DNA of 64,000 nt from Allacma fusca (Eukaryota; Arthropoda; Collembola; Symphypleona; Sminthuridae). Shown one piece after another: positions 11,072-24,804 of the stretch. The notes beneath the pieces were generated by a model that saw only the letters and a program-made list of their open reading frames with translations, was not told the origin of the DNA and did no database searches. The stretch covers positions 50,881,632 through 50,945,631 of the forward strand of contig OX359246.1 in NCBI GenBank assembly GCA_947179485.1, written 5' to 3'. Every line of letters starts with the position of its first letter. Positions within the stretch are counted from its first letter, which is position 1. The position numbers were made by a program, and so were the translations under genes.

Positions 11072-12252
11072 TCACTTTTTCAACGGTTTGCTGAACTCGT
11101 CCGATTCTCCTCAAACTTTGGGAATACATTCGGGCAGTATCCTAAAGCTTAATTCTCGAATTTGAGTTGAATCGAAAAACTTTAAAAATAGCGATGAAAA
11201 TGACGTGCCGTTGCTCTAGTCACTTTTTTAAGGGTTTCCTGAACTCGTCCGATTCTCCTCAAACTTTGGGAATACTATCGGGCAGTCTGCTTAAGCTCAA
11301 TTCTCGACTTTGAGGTGAATCGAAAAACTTTAAAAATAGCGATTAAAATGAAGTGTCGTTGCTCTGGTCACTTTTTTAAGGGTTTCCTGAACTCGTCCGA
11401 ATCCCATCAAACTTTGGGAATACACTCGGGCAGTCTGCCAAAGCTCAATTCTCGACTTTGAGTTGAATCGAAAAACTTTAAAAATAGCGATGAAAATGAC
11501 GTGCCATTGCTCTAGTCACTTTTTCAAGGGTTTCCTGAACTCGTCCGATTCTCCTCAAACTTTGGCAATACACTCAGGCAGTCTGCCAAAGCTCAATTCT
11601 CGATTTTGAGGTGAATCGAAAAACTTTAAAAATAGCGATAAAAATGACGTCGTTTCTGTGGTCACTTTTTCGGTTGTTTTCTGAACTCGTCCGATTCTCC
11701 TCAAACTGTGGCAATACATTCGGGCAGTATCCTAAAGCTTAATTTTCGAATTTGAGTTGAATCGAACAACTTTAGAAATAGCGATTAAAATGAAGTGTCG
11801 TTGCTCTGGTCACTTTTTCAAGGGTTTCCTGAACTCGTCCGAATCCCATCAAACTTTGGGAATACACTCGGGCAGTCTGCCAAAGCTCAATTCTCGAATT
11901 TGAGTTGAATCGAAAAACTTTAAAAATAGCAATGAAAATGAAGTGCCGTTGCTCTAGTCACTTTTTTAAGGGTTTCCTAAACTCGTACGATTCTCCTCAA
12001 ACTTTGGGAATACTATCGGGCAGTCTGCTAAAGCACAATTCTCGACTTTGAGGTGAATCGAAAAACTTTAAAAATAGCAATAAAATGACGTGTCGTTTCT
12101 GTGGTCACTTTTTCGGTTGTTTTCTGAACCGGTCCGAATCCCCTCAAACTTTGGGAATACACTCGGGCAGTCTGCCAAAGCTCAATTCTCGAATTTGAGG
12201 TGAATCGAAAAACTTTAAAAATAGCGATTAAAATGAAGTGTCGTTGCTCTGG
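11072..12252. repeat. HOR 8-mer, F-GCAC allele (super-HOR copy 1, unit 1)
   Basis: Canonical 8-mer with AAGCACAATT in F at about 12,035. It lies 3,100 bp after the matching unit at 7,972. Confidence 0.88.
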
Positions 12253-13433
12253 TCACTTTTTCAACGGTTTGCTGAACTCGTCCGATTCTCCTCAAACTTT
12301 GGGAATACATTCGGGCAGTATCCTAAAGCTTAATTCTCGAATTTGAGTTGAATCGAAAAACTTTAAAAATAGCGATGAAAATGACGTGCCGTTGCTCTAG
12401 TCACTTTTTTAAGGGTTTCCTGAACTCGTCCGATTCTCCTCAAACTTTGGGAATACTATCGGGCAGTCTGCTTAAGCTCAATTCTCGACTTTGAGGTGAA
12501 TCGAAAAACTTTAAAAATAGCGATTAAAATGAAGTGTCGTTGCTCTGGTCACTTTTTTAAGGGTTTCCTGAACTCGTCCGAATCCCATCAAACTTTGGGA
12601 ATACACTCGGGCAGTCTGCCAAAGCTCAATTCTCGACTTTGAGTTGAATCGAAAAACTTTAAAAATAGCGATGAAAATGACGTGCCATTGCTCTAGTCAC
12701 TTTTTCAAGGGTTTCCTGAACTCGTCCGATTCTCCTCAAACTTTGGCAATACACTCAGGCAGTCTGCCAAAGCTCAATTCTCGATTTTGAGGTGAATCGA
12801 AAAACTTTAAAAATAGCGATAAAAATGACGTCGTTTCTGTGGTCACTTTTTCGGTTGTTTTCTGAACTCGTCCGATTCTCCTCAAACTGTGGCAATACAT
12901 TCGGGCAGTATCCTAAAGCTTAATTTTCGAATTTGAGTTGAATCGAACAACTTTAGAAATAGCGATTAAAATGAAGTGTCGTTGCTCTGGTCACTTTTTC
13001 AAGGGTTTCCTGAACTCGTCCGAATCCCATCAAACTTTGGGAATACACTCGGGCAGTCTGCCAAAGCTCAATTCTCGAATTTGAGTTGAATCGAAAAACT
13101 TTAAAAATAGCAATGAAAATGAAGTGCCGTTGCTCTAGTCACTTTTTTAAGGGTTTCCTAAACTCGTACGATTCTCCTCAAACTTTGGGAATACTATCGG
13201 GCAGTCTGCTAAAGCTCAATTCTCGACTTTGAGGTGAATCGAAAAACTTTAAAAATAGCAATAAAATGACGTGTCGTTTCTGTGGTCACTTTTTCGGTTG
13301 TTTTCTGAACCGGTCCGAATCCCCTCAAACTTTGGGAATACACTCGGGCAGTCTGCCAAAGCGCAATTCTCGAATTTGAGGTGAATCGAAAAACTTTAAA
13401 AATAGCGATTAAAATGAAGTGTCGTTGCTCTGG
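12253..13433. repeat. HOR 8-mer, G-GCGC allele (super-HOR copy 1, unit 2)
   Basis: Canonical 8-mer with AAGCGCAATT in G near 13,362. Confidence 0.88.
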
Positions 13434-15056
13434 TCACTTTTTCAACGGTTTGCTGAACTCGTCCGATTCTCCTCAAACTTTGGGAATACATTCGGGCAGT
13501 ATCCTAAAGCTTAATTCTCGAATTTGAGTTGAATCGAAAAACTTTAAAAATAGCGATGAAAATGACGTGCCGTTGCTCTAGTCACTTTTTTAAGGGTTTC
13601 CTGAACTCGTCCGATTCTCCTCAAACTTTGGGAATACTATCGGGCAGTCTGCTTAAGCTCAATTCTCGACTTTGAGGTGAATCGAAAAACTTTAAAAATA
13701 GCGATTAAAATGAAGTGTCGTTGCTCTGGTCACTTTTTTAAGGGTTTCCTGAACTCGTCCGAATCCCATCAAACTTTGGGAATACACTCGGGCAGTCTGC
13801 CAAAGCTCAATTCTCGACTTTGAGTTGAATCGAAAAACTTTAAAAATAGCGATGAAAATGACGTGCCATTGCTCTAGTCACTTTTTCAAGGGTTTCCTGA
13901 ACTCGTCCGATTCTCCTCAAACTTTGGCAATACACTCAGGCAGTCTGCCAAAGCTCAATTCTCGATTTTGAGGTGAATCGAAAAACTTTAAAAATAGCGA
14001 TAAAAATGACGTCGTTTCTGTGGTCACTTTTTCGGTTGTTTTCTGAACTCGTCCGATTCTCCTCAAACTGTGGCAATACATTCGGGCAGTATCCTAAAGC
14101 TTAATTTTCGAATTTGAGTTGAATCGAACAACTTTAGAAATAGCGATTAAAATGAAGTGTCGTTGCTCTGGTCACTTTTTCAAGGGTTTCCTGAACTCGT
14201 CCGAATCCCATCAAACTTTGGGAATACACTCGGGCAGTCTGCCAAAGCTCAATTCTCGACTTTGAGTTGAATCGAAAAACTTTAAAAATAGCGATGAAAA
14301 TGACGTGCCATTGCTCTAGTCACTTTTTCAAGGGTTTCCTGAACTCGTCCGATTCTCCTCAAACTTTGGCAATACACTCAGGCAGTCTGCCAAAGCTCAA
14401 TTCTCGATTTTGAGGTGAATCGAAAAACTTTAAAAATAGCGATAAAAATGACGTCGTTTCTGTGGTCACTTTTTCGGTTGTTTTCTGAACTCGTCCGATT
14501 CTCCTCAAACTGTGGCAATACATTCGGGCAGTATCCTAAAGCTTAATTTTCGAATTTGAGTTGAATCGAACAACTTTAGAAATAGCGATTAAAATGAAGT
14601 GTCGTTGCTCTGGTCACTTTTTCAAGGGTTTCCTGAACTCGTCCGAATCCCATCAAACTTTGGGAATACACTCGGGCAGTCTGCCAAAGCTCAATTCTCG
14701 AATTTGAGTTGAATCGAAAAACTTTAAAAATAGCAATGAAAATGAAGTGCCGTTGCTCTAGTCACTTTTTTAAGGGTTTCCTAAACTCGTACGATTCTCC
14801 TCAAACTTTGGGAATACTATCGGGCAGTCTGCTAAAGCTCAATTCTCGACTTTGAGGTGAATCGAAAAACTTTAAAAATAGCAATAAAATGACGTGTCGT
14901 TTCTGTGGTCACTTTTTCGGTTGTTTTCTGAACCGGTCCGAATCCCCTCAAACTTTGGGAATACACTCGGGCAGTCTGCCAAAGCGCAATTCTCGAATTT
15001 GAGGTGAATCGAAAAACTTTAAAAATAGCGATTAAAATGAAGTGTCGTTGCTCTGG
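13434..15056. repeat. HOR 11-mer A-B-K-J-D-[E/K]-J-D-E-F-G (1,623 bp)
   Basis: Monomer starts include E/K at 14,172, J at 14,320, D at 14,466, E at 14,614, F at 14,762 and G at 14,909. The E/K fusion repeats J-D internally. It corresponds to the 7-mer at 22,737 with 590 bp extra. Confidence 0.86.
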
Positions 15057-16091
15057 TCACTTTTTCAACGGTTTGCTGAACTCGTCCGATTCTCCTCAAA
15101 CTTTGGGAATACATTCGGGCAGTATCCTAAAGCTTAATTCTCGAATTTGAGTTGAATCGAAAAACTTTAAAAATAGCGATGAAAATGACGTGCCGTTGCT
15201 CTAGTCACTTTTTTAAGGGTTTCCTGAACTCGTCCGATTCTCCTCAAACTTTGGGAATACTATCGGGCAGTCTGCTTAAGCTCAATTCTCGACTTTGAGG
15301 TGAATCGAAAAACTTTAAAAATAGCGATTAAAATGAAGTGTCGTAGCTCTGGTCACTTTTTTAAGGGTTTCCTGAACTCGTCCGAATCCCATCAAACTTT
15401 GGGAATACACTCGGGCAGTCTGCCAAAGCTCAATTCTCGACTTTGAGTTGAATCGAAAAACTTTAAAAATAGCGATGAAAATGACGTGCCATTGCTCTAG
15501 TCACTTTTTCAAGGGTTTCCTGAACTCGTCCGATTCTCCTCAAACTTTGGCAATACACTCAGGCAGTCTGCCAAAGCTCAATTCTCGATTTTGAGGTGAA
15601 TCGAAAAACTTTAAAAATAGCGATAAAAATGACGTGTCGTTTCTGTGGTAACTTTTTCGGTTGTTTTCTCAACTCGTCCGATTCTCCTCAAACTTTGGGA
15701 ATACACTCGGGGAGTCTGCCAAAGCTCAATTCTCGAATTTGAGGTGAATCGAAAAACTTTAAAAATAGCGATTAAAATGAAGTGTCGTTGCTCTGGTCAC
15801 TTTTTCAAGGGTTTCCTGAACTCGTCCGATTCTCCTCAAACTTTGGGAATACTATCGGGCAGTCTGCTAAAGCTCAATTCTCGACTTTGAGGTGAATCGA
15901 AAAACTTTAAAAATAGCAATAAAATGACGTGTCGTTTCTGTGGTCACTTTTTCGGTTGTTTTCTGAACCGGTCCGAATCCCCTCAAACTTTGGGAATACA
16001 CTCGGGCAGTCTGCCAAAGCGCAATTCTCGAATTTGAGGTGAATCGAAAAACTTTAAAAATAGCGATTAAAATGAAGTGTCGTTGCTCTGG
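15057..16091. repeat. HOR 7-mer A-B-K-J-H-I-G (1,035 bp)
   Basis: Introduces H at 15,649 (TAACTTTTTCGG, TTCTCAACTCG, CTCGGGGAGTCTGCC) and I at 15,797 in place of D-E-F. J here is 148 bp because its junction is TGACGTGTCG. K carries a private TCGTAGCTCT at 15,345, shared only with 24,058. H and I contain an accidental 81-codon frame (15,645-15,890). Confidence 0.87.
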
Positions 16092-17716
16092 TCACTTTTT
16101 CAACGGTTTGCTGAACTCGTCCGATTCTCCTCAAACTTTGGGAATACATTCGGGCAGTATCCTAAAGCTTAATTCTCGAATTTGAGTTGAATCGAAAAAC
16201 TTTAAAAATAGCGATGAAAATGACGTGCCGTTGCTCTAGTCACTTTTTTAAGGGTTTCCTGAACTCGTCCGAATCCCATCAAACTTTGGGAATACACTCG
16301 GGCAGTCTGCCAAAGCTCAATTCTCGACTTTGAGTTGAATCGAAAAACTTTAAAAATAGCGATGAAAATGACGTGCCATTGCTCTAGTCACTTTTTCAAG
16401 GGTTTCCTGAACTCGTCCGATTCTCCTCAAACTTTGGCAATACACTCAGGCAGTCTGCCAAAGCTCAATTCTCGATTTTGAGGTGAATCGAAAAACTTTA
16501 AAAATAGCGATAAAAATGACGTCGTTTCTGTGGTCACTTTTTCGGTTGTTTTCTGAACTCGTCCGATTCTCCTCAAACTGTGGCAATACATTCGGGCAGT
16601 ATCCTAAAGCTTAATTTTCGAATTTGAGTTGAATCGAACAACTTTAGAAATAGCGATTAAAATGAAGTGTCGTTGCTCTGGTCACTTTTTCAAGGGTTTC
16701 CTGAACTCGTCCGAATCCCATCAAACTTTGGGAATACACTCGGGCAGTCTGCCAAAGCTCAATTCTCGAATTTGAGTTGAATCGAAAAACTTTAAAAATA
16801 GCGATGAAAATGACGTGCCGTTGCTCTAGTCACTTTTTTAAGGGTTTCCTGAACTCGTCCGATTCTCCTCAAACTTTGGGAATACTATCGGGCAGTCTGC
16901 TTAAGCTCAATTCTCGACTTTGAGGTGAATCGAAAAACTTTAAAAATAGCGATTAAAATGAAGTGTCGTTGCTCTGGTCACTTTTTTAAGGGTTTCCTGA
17001 ACTCGTCCGAATCCCATCAAACTTTGGGAATACACTCGGGCAGTCTGCCAAAGCTCAATTCTCGACTTTGAGTTGAATCGAAAAACTTTAAAAATAGCGA
17101 TGAAAATGACGTGCCATTGCTCTAGTCACTTTTTCAAGGGTTTCCTGAACTCGTCCGATTCTCCTCAAACTTTGGCAATACACTCAGGCAGTCTGCCAAA
17201 GCTCAATTCTCGATTTTGAGGTGAATCGAAAAACTTTAAAAATAGCGATAAAAATGACGTGTCGTTTCTGTGGTAACTTTTTCGGTTGTTTTCTCAACTC
17301 GTCCGATTCTCCTCAAACTTTGGGAATACACTCGGGGAGTCTGCCAAAGCTCAATTCTCGAATTTGAGGTGAATCGAAAAACTTTAAAAATAGCGATTAA
17401 AATGAAGTGTCGTTGCTCTGGTCACTTTTTCAAGGGTTTCCTGAACTCGTCCGATTCTCCTCAAACTTTGGGAATACTATCGGGCAGTCTGCTAAAGCTC
17501 AATTCTCGACTTTGAGGTGAATCGAAAAACTTTAAAAATAGCAATAAAATGACGTGTCGTTTCTGTGGTCACTTTTTCGGTTGTTTTCTGAACCGGTCCG
17601 AATCCCCTCAAACTTTGGGAATACACTCGGGCAGTCTGCCAAAGCGCAATTCTCGAATTTGAGGTGAATCGAAAAACTTTAAAAATAGCGATTAAAATGA
17701 AGTGTCGTTGCTCTGG
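16092..17716. repeat. HOR 11-mer A-[B/K]-J-D-[E/A]-B-K-J-H-I-G (1,625 bp)
   Basis: Starts are A 16,092, B/K 16,240, J 16,388, D 16,534, E/A 16,682, B 16,830, K 16,978, J 17,126, H 17,274, I 17,422 and G 17,569. The E/A hybrid has the E front and the A tail (GCGATGAAAATGACGTGCCG), then re-enters B. Confidence 0.88.
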
Positions 17717-19341
17717 TCACTTTTTCAACGGTTTGCTGAACTCGTCCGATTCTCCTCAAACTTTGGGAATACATTCGGGCAGTATCCTAAAGCTTAATTC
17801 TCGAATTTGAGTTGAATCGAAAAACTTTAAAAATAGCGATGAAAATGACGTGCCGTTGCTCTAGTCACTTTTTTAAGGGTTTCCTGAACTCGTCCGAATC
17901 CCATCAAACTTTGGGAATACACTCGGGCAGTCTGCCAAAGCTCAATTCTCGACTTTGAGTTGAATCGAAAAACTTTAAAAATAGCGATGAAAATGACGTG
18001 CCATTGCTCTAGTCACTTTTTCAAGGGTTTCCTGAACTCGTCCGATTCTCCTCAAACTTTGGCAATACACTCAGGCAGTCTGCCAAAGCTCAATTCTCGA
18101 TTTTGAGGTGAATCGAAAAACTTTAAAAATAGCGATAAAAATGACGTCGTTTCTGTGGTCACTTTTTCGGTTGTTTTCTGAACTCGTCCGATTCTCCTCA
18201 AACTGTGGCAATACATTCGGGCAGTATCCTAAAGCTTAATTTTCGAATTTGAGTTGAATCGAACAACTTTAGAAATAGCGATTAAAATGAAGTGTCGTTG
18301 CTCTGGTCACTTTTTCAAGGGTTTCCTGAACTCGTCCGAATCCCATCAAACTTTGGGAATACACTCGGGCAGTCTGCCAAAGCTCAATTCTCGAATTTGA
18401 GTTGAATCGAAAAACTTTAAAAATAGCGATGAAAATGACGTGCCGTTGCTCTAGTCACTTTTTTAAGGGTTTCCTGAACTCGTCCGATTCTCCTCAAACT
18501 TTGGGAATACTATCGGGCAGTCTGCTTAAGCTCAATTCTCGACTTTGAGGTGAATCGAAAAACTTTAAAAATAGCGATTAAAATGAAGTGTCGTTGCTCT
18601 GGTCACTTTTTTAAGGGTTTCCTGAACTCGTCCGAATCCCATCAAACTTTGGGAATACACTCGGGCAGTCTGCCAAAGCTCAATTCTCGACTTTGAGTTG
18701 AATCGAAAAACTTTAAAAATAGCGATGAAAATGACGTGCCATTGCTCTAGTCACTTTTTCAAGGGTTTCCTGAACTCGTCCGATTCTCCTCAAACTTTGG
18801 CAATACACTCAGGCAGTCTGCCAAAGCTCAATTCTCGATTTTGAGGTGAATCGAAAAACTTTAAAAATAGCGATAAAAATGACGTGTCGTTTCTGTGGTA
18901 ACTTTTTCGGTTGTTTTCTCAACTCGTCCGATTCTCCTCAAACTTTGGGAATACACTCGGGGAGTCTGCCAAAGCTCAATTCTCGAATTTGAGGTGAATC
19001 GAAAAACTTTAAAAATAGCGATTAAAATGAAGTGTCGTTGCTCTGGTCACTTTTTCAAGGGTTTCCTGAACTCGTCCGATTCTCCTCAAACTTTGGGAAT
19101 ACTATCGGGCAGTCTGCTAAAGCTCAATTCTCGACTTTGAGGTGAATCGAAAAACTTTAAAAATAGCAATAAAATGACGTGTCGTTTCTGTGGTCACTTT
19201 TTCGGTTGTTTTCTGAACCGGTCCGAATCCCCTCAAACTTTGGGAATACACTCGGGCAGTCTGCCAAAGCGCAATTCTCGAATTTGAGGTGAATCGAAAA
19301 ACTTTAAAAATAGCGATTAAAATGAAGTGTCGTTGCTCTGG
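17717..19341. repeat. HOR 11-mer, second tandem copy (1,625 bp)
   Basis: Same monomer order as the preceding 11-mer at an exact 1,625-bp spacing. H starts at 18,899. Confidence 0.88.
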
Positions 19342-20374
19342 TCACTTTTTCAACGGTTTGCTGAACTCGTCCGATTCTCCTCAAACTTTGGGAATACATT
19401 CGGGCAGTATCCTAAAGCTTAATTCTCGAATTTGAGTTGAATCGAAAAACTTTAAAAATAGCGATGAAAATGACGTGCCGTTGCTCTAGTCACTTTTTTA
19501 AGGGTTTCCTGAACTCGTCCGAATCCCATCAAACTTTGGGAATACACTCGGGCAGTCTGCCAAAGCTCAATTCTCGACTTTGAGTTGAATCGAAAAACTT
19601 TAAAAATAGCGATGAAAATGACGTGCCATTGCTCTAGTCACTTTTTCAAGGGTTTCCTGAACTCGTCCGATTCTCCTCAAACTTTGGCAATACACTCAGG
19701 CAGTCTGCCAAAGCTCAATTCTCGATTTTGAGGTGAATCGAAAAACTTTAAAAATAGCGATAAAAATGACGTCGTTTCTGTGGTCACTTTTTCGGTTGTT
19801 TTCTGAACTCGTCCGATTCTCCTCAAACTGTGGCAATACATTCGGGCAGTATCCTAAAGCTTAATTTTCGAATTTGAGTTGAATCGAACAACTTTAGAAA
19901 TAGCGATTAAAATGAAGTGTCGTTGCTCTGGTCACTTTTTCAAGGGTTTCCTGAACTCGTCCGAATCCCATCAAACTTTGGGAATACACTCGGGCAGTCT
20001 GCCAAAGCTCAATTCTCGAATTTGAGTTGAATCGAAAAACTTTAAAAATAGCAATGAAAATGAAGTGCCGTTGCTCTAGTCACTTTTTTAAGGGTTTCCT
20101 AAACTCGTACGATTCTCCTCAAACTTTGGGAATACTATCGGGCAGTCTGCTAAAGCTCAATTCTCGACTTTGAGGTGAATCGAAAAACTTTAAAAATAGC
20201 AATAAAATGACGTGTCGTTTCTGTGGTCACTTTTTCGGTTGTTTTCTGAACCGGTCCGAATCCCCTCAAACTTTGGGAATACACTCGGGCAGTCTGCCAA
20301 AGCGCAATTCTCGAATTTGAGGTGAATCGAAAAACTTTAAAAATAGCGATTAAAATGAAGTGTCGTTGCTCTGG
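19342..20374. repeat. HOR 7-mer A-[B/K]-J-D-E-F-G (1,033 bp)
   Basis: B/K hybrid 7-mer with the GCGC allele in G near 20,303. It closes super-HOR copy 1. Confidence 0.88.
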
Positions 20375-21555
20375 TCACTTTTTCAACGGTTTGCTGAACT
20401 CGTCCGATTCTCCTCAAACTTTGGGAATACATTCGGGCAGTATCCTAAAGCTTAATTCTCGAATTTGAGTTGAATCGAAAAACTTTAAAAATAGCGATGA
20501 AAATGACGTGCCGTTGCTCTAGTCACTTTTTTAAGGGTTTCCTGAACTCGTCCGATTCTCCTCAAACTTTGGGAATACTATCGGGCAGTCTGCTTAAGCT
20601 CAATTCTCGACTTTGAGGTGAATCGAAAAACTTTAAAAATAGCGATTAAAATGAAGTGTCGTTGCTCTGGTCACTTTTTTAAGGGTTTCCTGAACTCGTC
20701 CGAATCCCATCAAACTTTGGGAATACACTCGGGCAGTCTGCCAAAGCTCAATTCTCGACTTTGAGTTGAATCGAAAAACTTTAAAAATAGCGATGAAAAT
20801 GACGTGCCATTGCTCTAGTCACTTTTTCAAGGGTTTCCTGAACTCGTCCGATTCTCCTCAAACTTTGGCAATACACTCAGGCAGTCTGCCAAAGCTCAAT
20901 TCTCGATTTTGAGGTGAATCGAAAAACTTTAAAAATAGCGATAAAAATGACGTCGTTTCTGTGGTCACTTTTTCGGTTGTTTTCTGAACTCGTCCGATTC
21001 TCCTCAAACTGTGGCAATACATTCGGGCAGTATCCTAAAGCTTAATTTTCGAATTTGAGTTGAATCGAACAACTTTAGAAATAGCGATTAAAATGAAGTG
21101 TCGTTGCTCTGGTCACTTTTTCAAGGGTTTCCTGAACTCGTCCGAATCCCATCAAACTTTGGGAATACACTCGGGCAGTCTGCCAAAGCTCAATTCTCGA
21201 ATTTGAGTTGAATCGAAAAACTTTAAAAATAGCAATGAAAATGAAGTGCCGTTGCTCTAGTCACTTTTTTAAGGGTTTCCTAAACTCGTACGATTCTCCT
21301 CAAACTTTGGGAATACTATCGGGCAGTCTGCTAAAGCACAATTCTCGACTTTGAGGTGAATCGAAAAACTTTAAAAATAGCAATAAAATGACGTGTCGTT
21401 TCTGTGGTCACTTTTTCGGTTGTTTTCTGAACCGGTCCGAATCCCCTCAAACTTTGGGAATACACTCGGGCAGTCTGCCAAAGCTCAATTCTCGAATTTG
21501 AGGTGAATCGAAAAACTTTAAAAATAGCGATTAAAATGAAGTGTCGTTGCTCTGG
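20375..21555. repeat. HOR 8-mer, F-GCAC allele
   Basis: Canonical 8-mer, first unit of super-HOR copy 2, with AAGCACAATT at 21,338. Confidence 0.88.
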
Positions 21556-22736
21556 TCACTTTTTCAACGGTTTGCTGAACTCGTCCGATTCTCCTCAAAC
21601 TTTGGGAATACATTCGGGCAGTATCCTAAAGCTTAATTCTCGAATTTGAGTTGAATCGAAAAACTTTAAAAATAGCGATGAAAATGACGTGCCGTTGCTC
21701 TAGTCACTTTTTTAAGGGTTTCCTGAACTCGTCCGATTCTCCTCAAACTTTGGGAATACTATCGGGCAGTCTGCTTAAGCTCAATTCTCGACTTTGAGGT
21801 GAATCGAAAAACTTTAAAAATAGCGATTAAAATGAAGTGTCGTTGCTCTGGTCACTTTTTTAAGGGTTTCCTGAACTCGTCCGAATCCCATCAAACTTTG
21901 GGAATACACTCGGGCAGTCTGCCAAAGCTCAATTCTCGACTTTGAGTTGAATCGAAAAACTTTAAAAATAGCGATGAAAATGACGTGCCATTGCTCTAGT
22001 CACTTTTTCAAGGGTTTCCTGAACTCGTCCGATTCTCCTCAAACTTTGGCAATACACTCAGGCAGTCTGCCAAAGCTCAATTCTCGATTTTGAGGTGAAT
22101 CGAAAAACTTTAAAAATAGCGATAAAAATGACGTCGTTTCTGTGGTCACTTTTTCGGTTGTTTTCTGAACTCGTCCGATTCTCCTCAAACTGTGGCAATA
22201 CATTCGGGCAGTATCCTAAAGCTTAATTTTCGAATTTGAGTTGAATCGAACAACTTTAGAAATAGCGATTAAAATGAAGTGTCGTTGCTCTGGTCACTTT
22301 TTCAAGGGTTTCCTGAACTCGTCCGAATCCCATCAAACTTTGGGAATACACTCGGGCAGTCTGCCAAAGCTCAATTCTCGAATTTGAGTTGAATCGAAAA
22401 ACTTTAAAAATAGCAATGAAAATGAAGTGCCGTTGCTCTAGTCACTTTTTTAAGGGTTTCCTAAACTCGTACGATTCTCCTCAAACTTTGGGAATACTAT
22501 CGGGCAGTCTGCTAAAGCTCAATTCTCGACTTTGAGGTGAATCGAAAAACTTTAAAAATAGCAATAAAATGACGTGTCGTTTCTGTGGTCACTTTTTCGG
22601 TTGTTTTCTGAACCGGTCCGAATCCCCTCAAACTTTGGGAATACACTCGGGCAGTCTGCCAAAGCGCAATTCTCGAATTTGAGGTGAATCGAAAAACTTT
22701 AAAAATAGCGATTAAAATGAAGTGTCGTTGCTCTGG
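21556..22736. repeat. HOR 8-mer, G-GCGC allele
   Basis: Canonical 8-mer, second unit of super-HOR copy 2. Confidence 0.88.
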
Positions 22737-23769
22737 TCACTTTTTCAACGGTTTGCTGAACTCGTCCGATTCTCCTCAAACTTTGGGAATACATTCGGGC
22801 AGTATCCTAAAGCTTAATTCTCGAATTTGAGTTGAATCGAAAAACTTTAAAAATAGCGATGAAAATGACGTGCCGTTGCTCTAGTCACTTTTTTAAGGGT
22901 TTCCTGAACTCGTCCGAATCCCATCAAACTTTGGGAATACACTCGGGCAGTCTGCCAAAGCTCAATTCTCGACTTTGAGTTGAATCGAAAAACTTTAAAA
23001 ATAGCGATGAAAATGACGTGCCATTGCTCTAGTCACTTTTTCAAGGGTTTCCTGAACTCGTCCGATTCTCCTCAAACTTTGGCAATACACTCAGGCAGTC
23101 TGCCAAAGCTCAATTCTCGATTTTGAGGTGAATCGAAAAACTTTAAAAATAGCGATAAAAATGACGTCGTTTCTGTGGTCACTTTTTCGGTTGTTTTCTG
23201 AACTCGTCCGATTCTCCTCAAACTGTGGCAATACATTCGGGCAGTATCCTAAAGCTTAATTTTCGAATTTGAGTTGAATCGAACAACTTTAGAAATAGCG
23301 ATTAAAATGAAGTGTCGTTGCTCTGGTCACTTTTTCAAGGGTTTCCTGAACTCGTCCGAATCCCATCAAACTTTGGGAATACACTCGGGCAGTCTGCCAA
23401 AGCTCAATTCTCGAATTTGAGTTGAATCGAAAAACTTTAAAAATAGCAATGAAAATGAAGTGCCGTTGCTCTAGTCACTTTTTTAAGGGTTTCCTAAACT
23501 CGTACGATTCTCCTCAAACTTTGGGAATACTATCGGGCAGTCTGCTAAAGCTCAATTCTCGACTTTGAGGTGAATCGAAAAACTTTAAAAATAGCAATAA
23601 AATGACGTGTCGTTTCTGTGGTCACTTTTTCGGTTGTTTTCTGAACCGGTCCGAATCCCCTCAAACTTTGGGAATACACTCGGGCAGTCTGCCAAAGCGC
23701 AATTCTCGAATTTGAGGTGAATCGAAAAACTTTAAAAATAGCGATTAAAATGAAGTGTCGTTGCTCTGG
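22737..23769. repeat. HOR 7-mer A-[B/K]-J-D-E-F-G (1,033 bp)
   Basis: Counterpart of the 11-mer at 13,434, lacking its four extra monomers. The hybrid B/K starts at 22,885. Confidence 0.87.
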
Positions 23770-24804
23770 TCACTTTTTCAACGGTTTGCTGAACTCGTCC
23801 GATTCTCCTCAAACTTTGGGAATACATTCGGGCAGTATCCTAAAGCTTAATTCTCGAATTTGAGTTGAATCGAAAAACTTTAAAAATAGCGATGAAAATG
23901 ACGTGCCGTTGCTCTAGTCACTTTTTTAAGGGTTTCCTGAACTCGTCCGATTCTCCTCAAACTTTGGGAATACTATCGGGCAGTCTGCTTAAGCTCAATT
24001 CTCGACTTTGAGGTGAATCGAAAAACTTTAAAAATAGCGATTAAAATGAAGTGTCGTAGCTCTGGTCACTTTTTTAAGGGTTTCCTGAACTCGTCCGAAT
24101 CCCATCAAACTTTGGGAATACACTCGGGCAGTCTGCCAAAGCTCAATTCTCGACTTTGAGTTGAATCGAAAAACTTTAAAAATAGCGATGAAAATGACGT
24201 GCCATTGCTCTAGTCACTTTTTCAAGGGTTTCCTGAACTCGTCCGATTCTCCTCAAACTTTGGCAATACACTCAGGCAGTCTGCCAAAGCTCAATTCTCG
24301 ATTTTGAGGTGAATCGAAAAACTTTAAAAATAGCGATAAAAATGACGTGTCGTTTCTGTGGTAACTTTTTCGGTTGTTTTCTCAACTCGTCCGATTCTCC
24401 TCAAACTTTGGGAATACACTCGGGGAGTCTGCCAAAGCTCAATTCTCGAATTTGAGGTGAATCGAAAAACTTTAAAAATAGCGATTAAAATGAAGTGTCG
24501 TTGCTCTGGTCACTTTTTCAAGGGTTTCCTGAACTCGTCCGATTCTCCTCAAACTTTGGGAATACTATCGGGCAGTCTGCTAAAGCTCAATTCTCGACTT
24601 TGAGGTGAATCGAAAAACTTTAAAAATAGCAATAAAATGACGTGTCGTTTCTGTGGTCACTTTTTCGGTTGTTTTCTGAACCGGTCCGAATCCCCTCAAA
24701 CTTTGGGAATACACTCGGGCAGTCTGCCAAAGCGCAATTCTCGAATTTGAGGTGAATCGAAAAACTTTAAAAATAGCGATTAAAATGAAGTGTCGTTGCT
24801 CTGG
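23770..24804. repeat. HOR 7-mer A-B-K-J-H-I-G (1,035 bp)
   Basis: Counterpart of 15,057-16,091, including the private TCGTAGC change in K (24,058). H begins at 24,362. Confidence 0.88.

Larger units (their letters stand above)
11072..20374. repeat. Super-HOR copy 1 (9,303 bp)
   Basis: Ordered HOR units 8(F-GCAC), 8(G-GCGC), 11, 7H, 11H, 11H, 7. The same series follows immediately at 20,375-29,087. The two differ mainly in the third unit, an 11-mer here and a 7-mer there (590 bp), so 9,303-8,713 = 590 accounts for the whole length difference. Confidence 0.85.

Noticed and set aside
15645-15890. 81-codon + strand frame in H-I, repeated seven times up to 29,921
   Set aside because: It recurs only because H and I recur. 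It spans two satellite monomers, has no recognisable domain, and neighbouring monomers close the frame. A 148-bp period is 1 modulo 3, so each monomer is read in a different frame and no longer protein can form.
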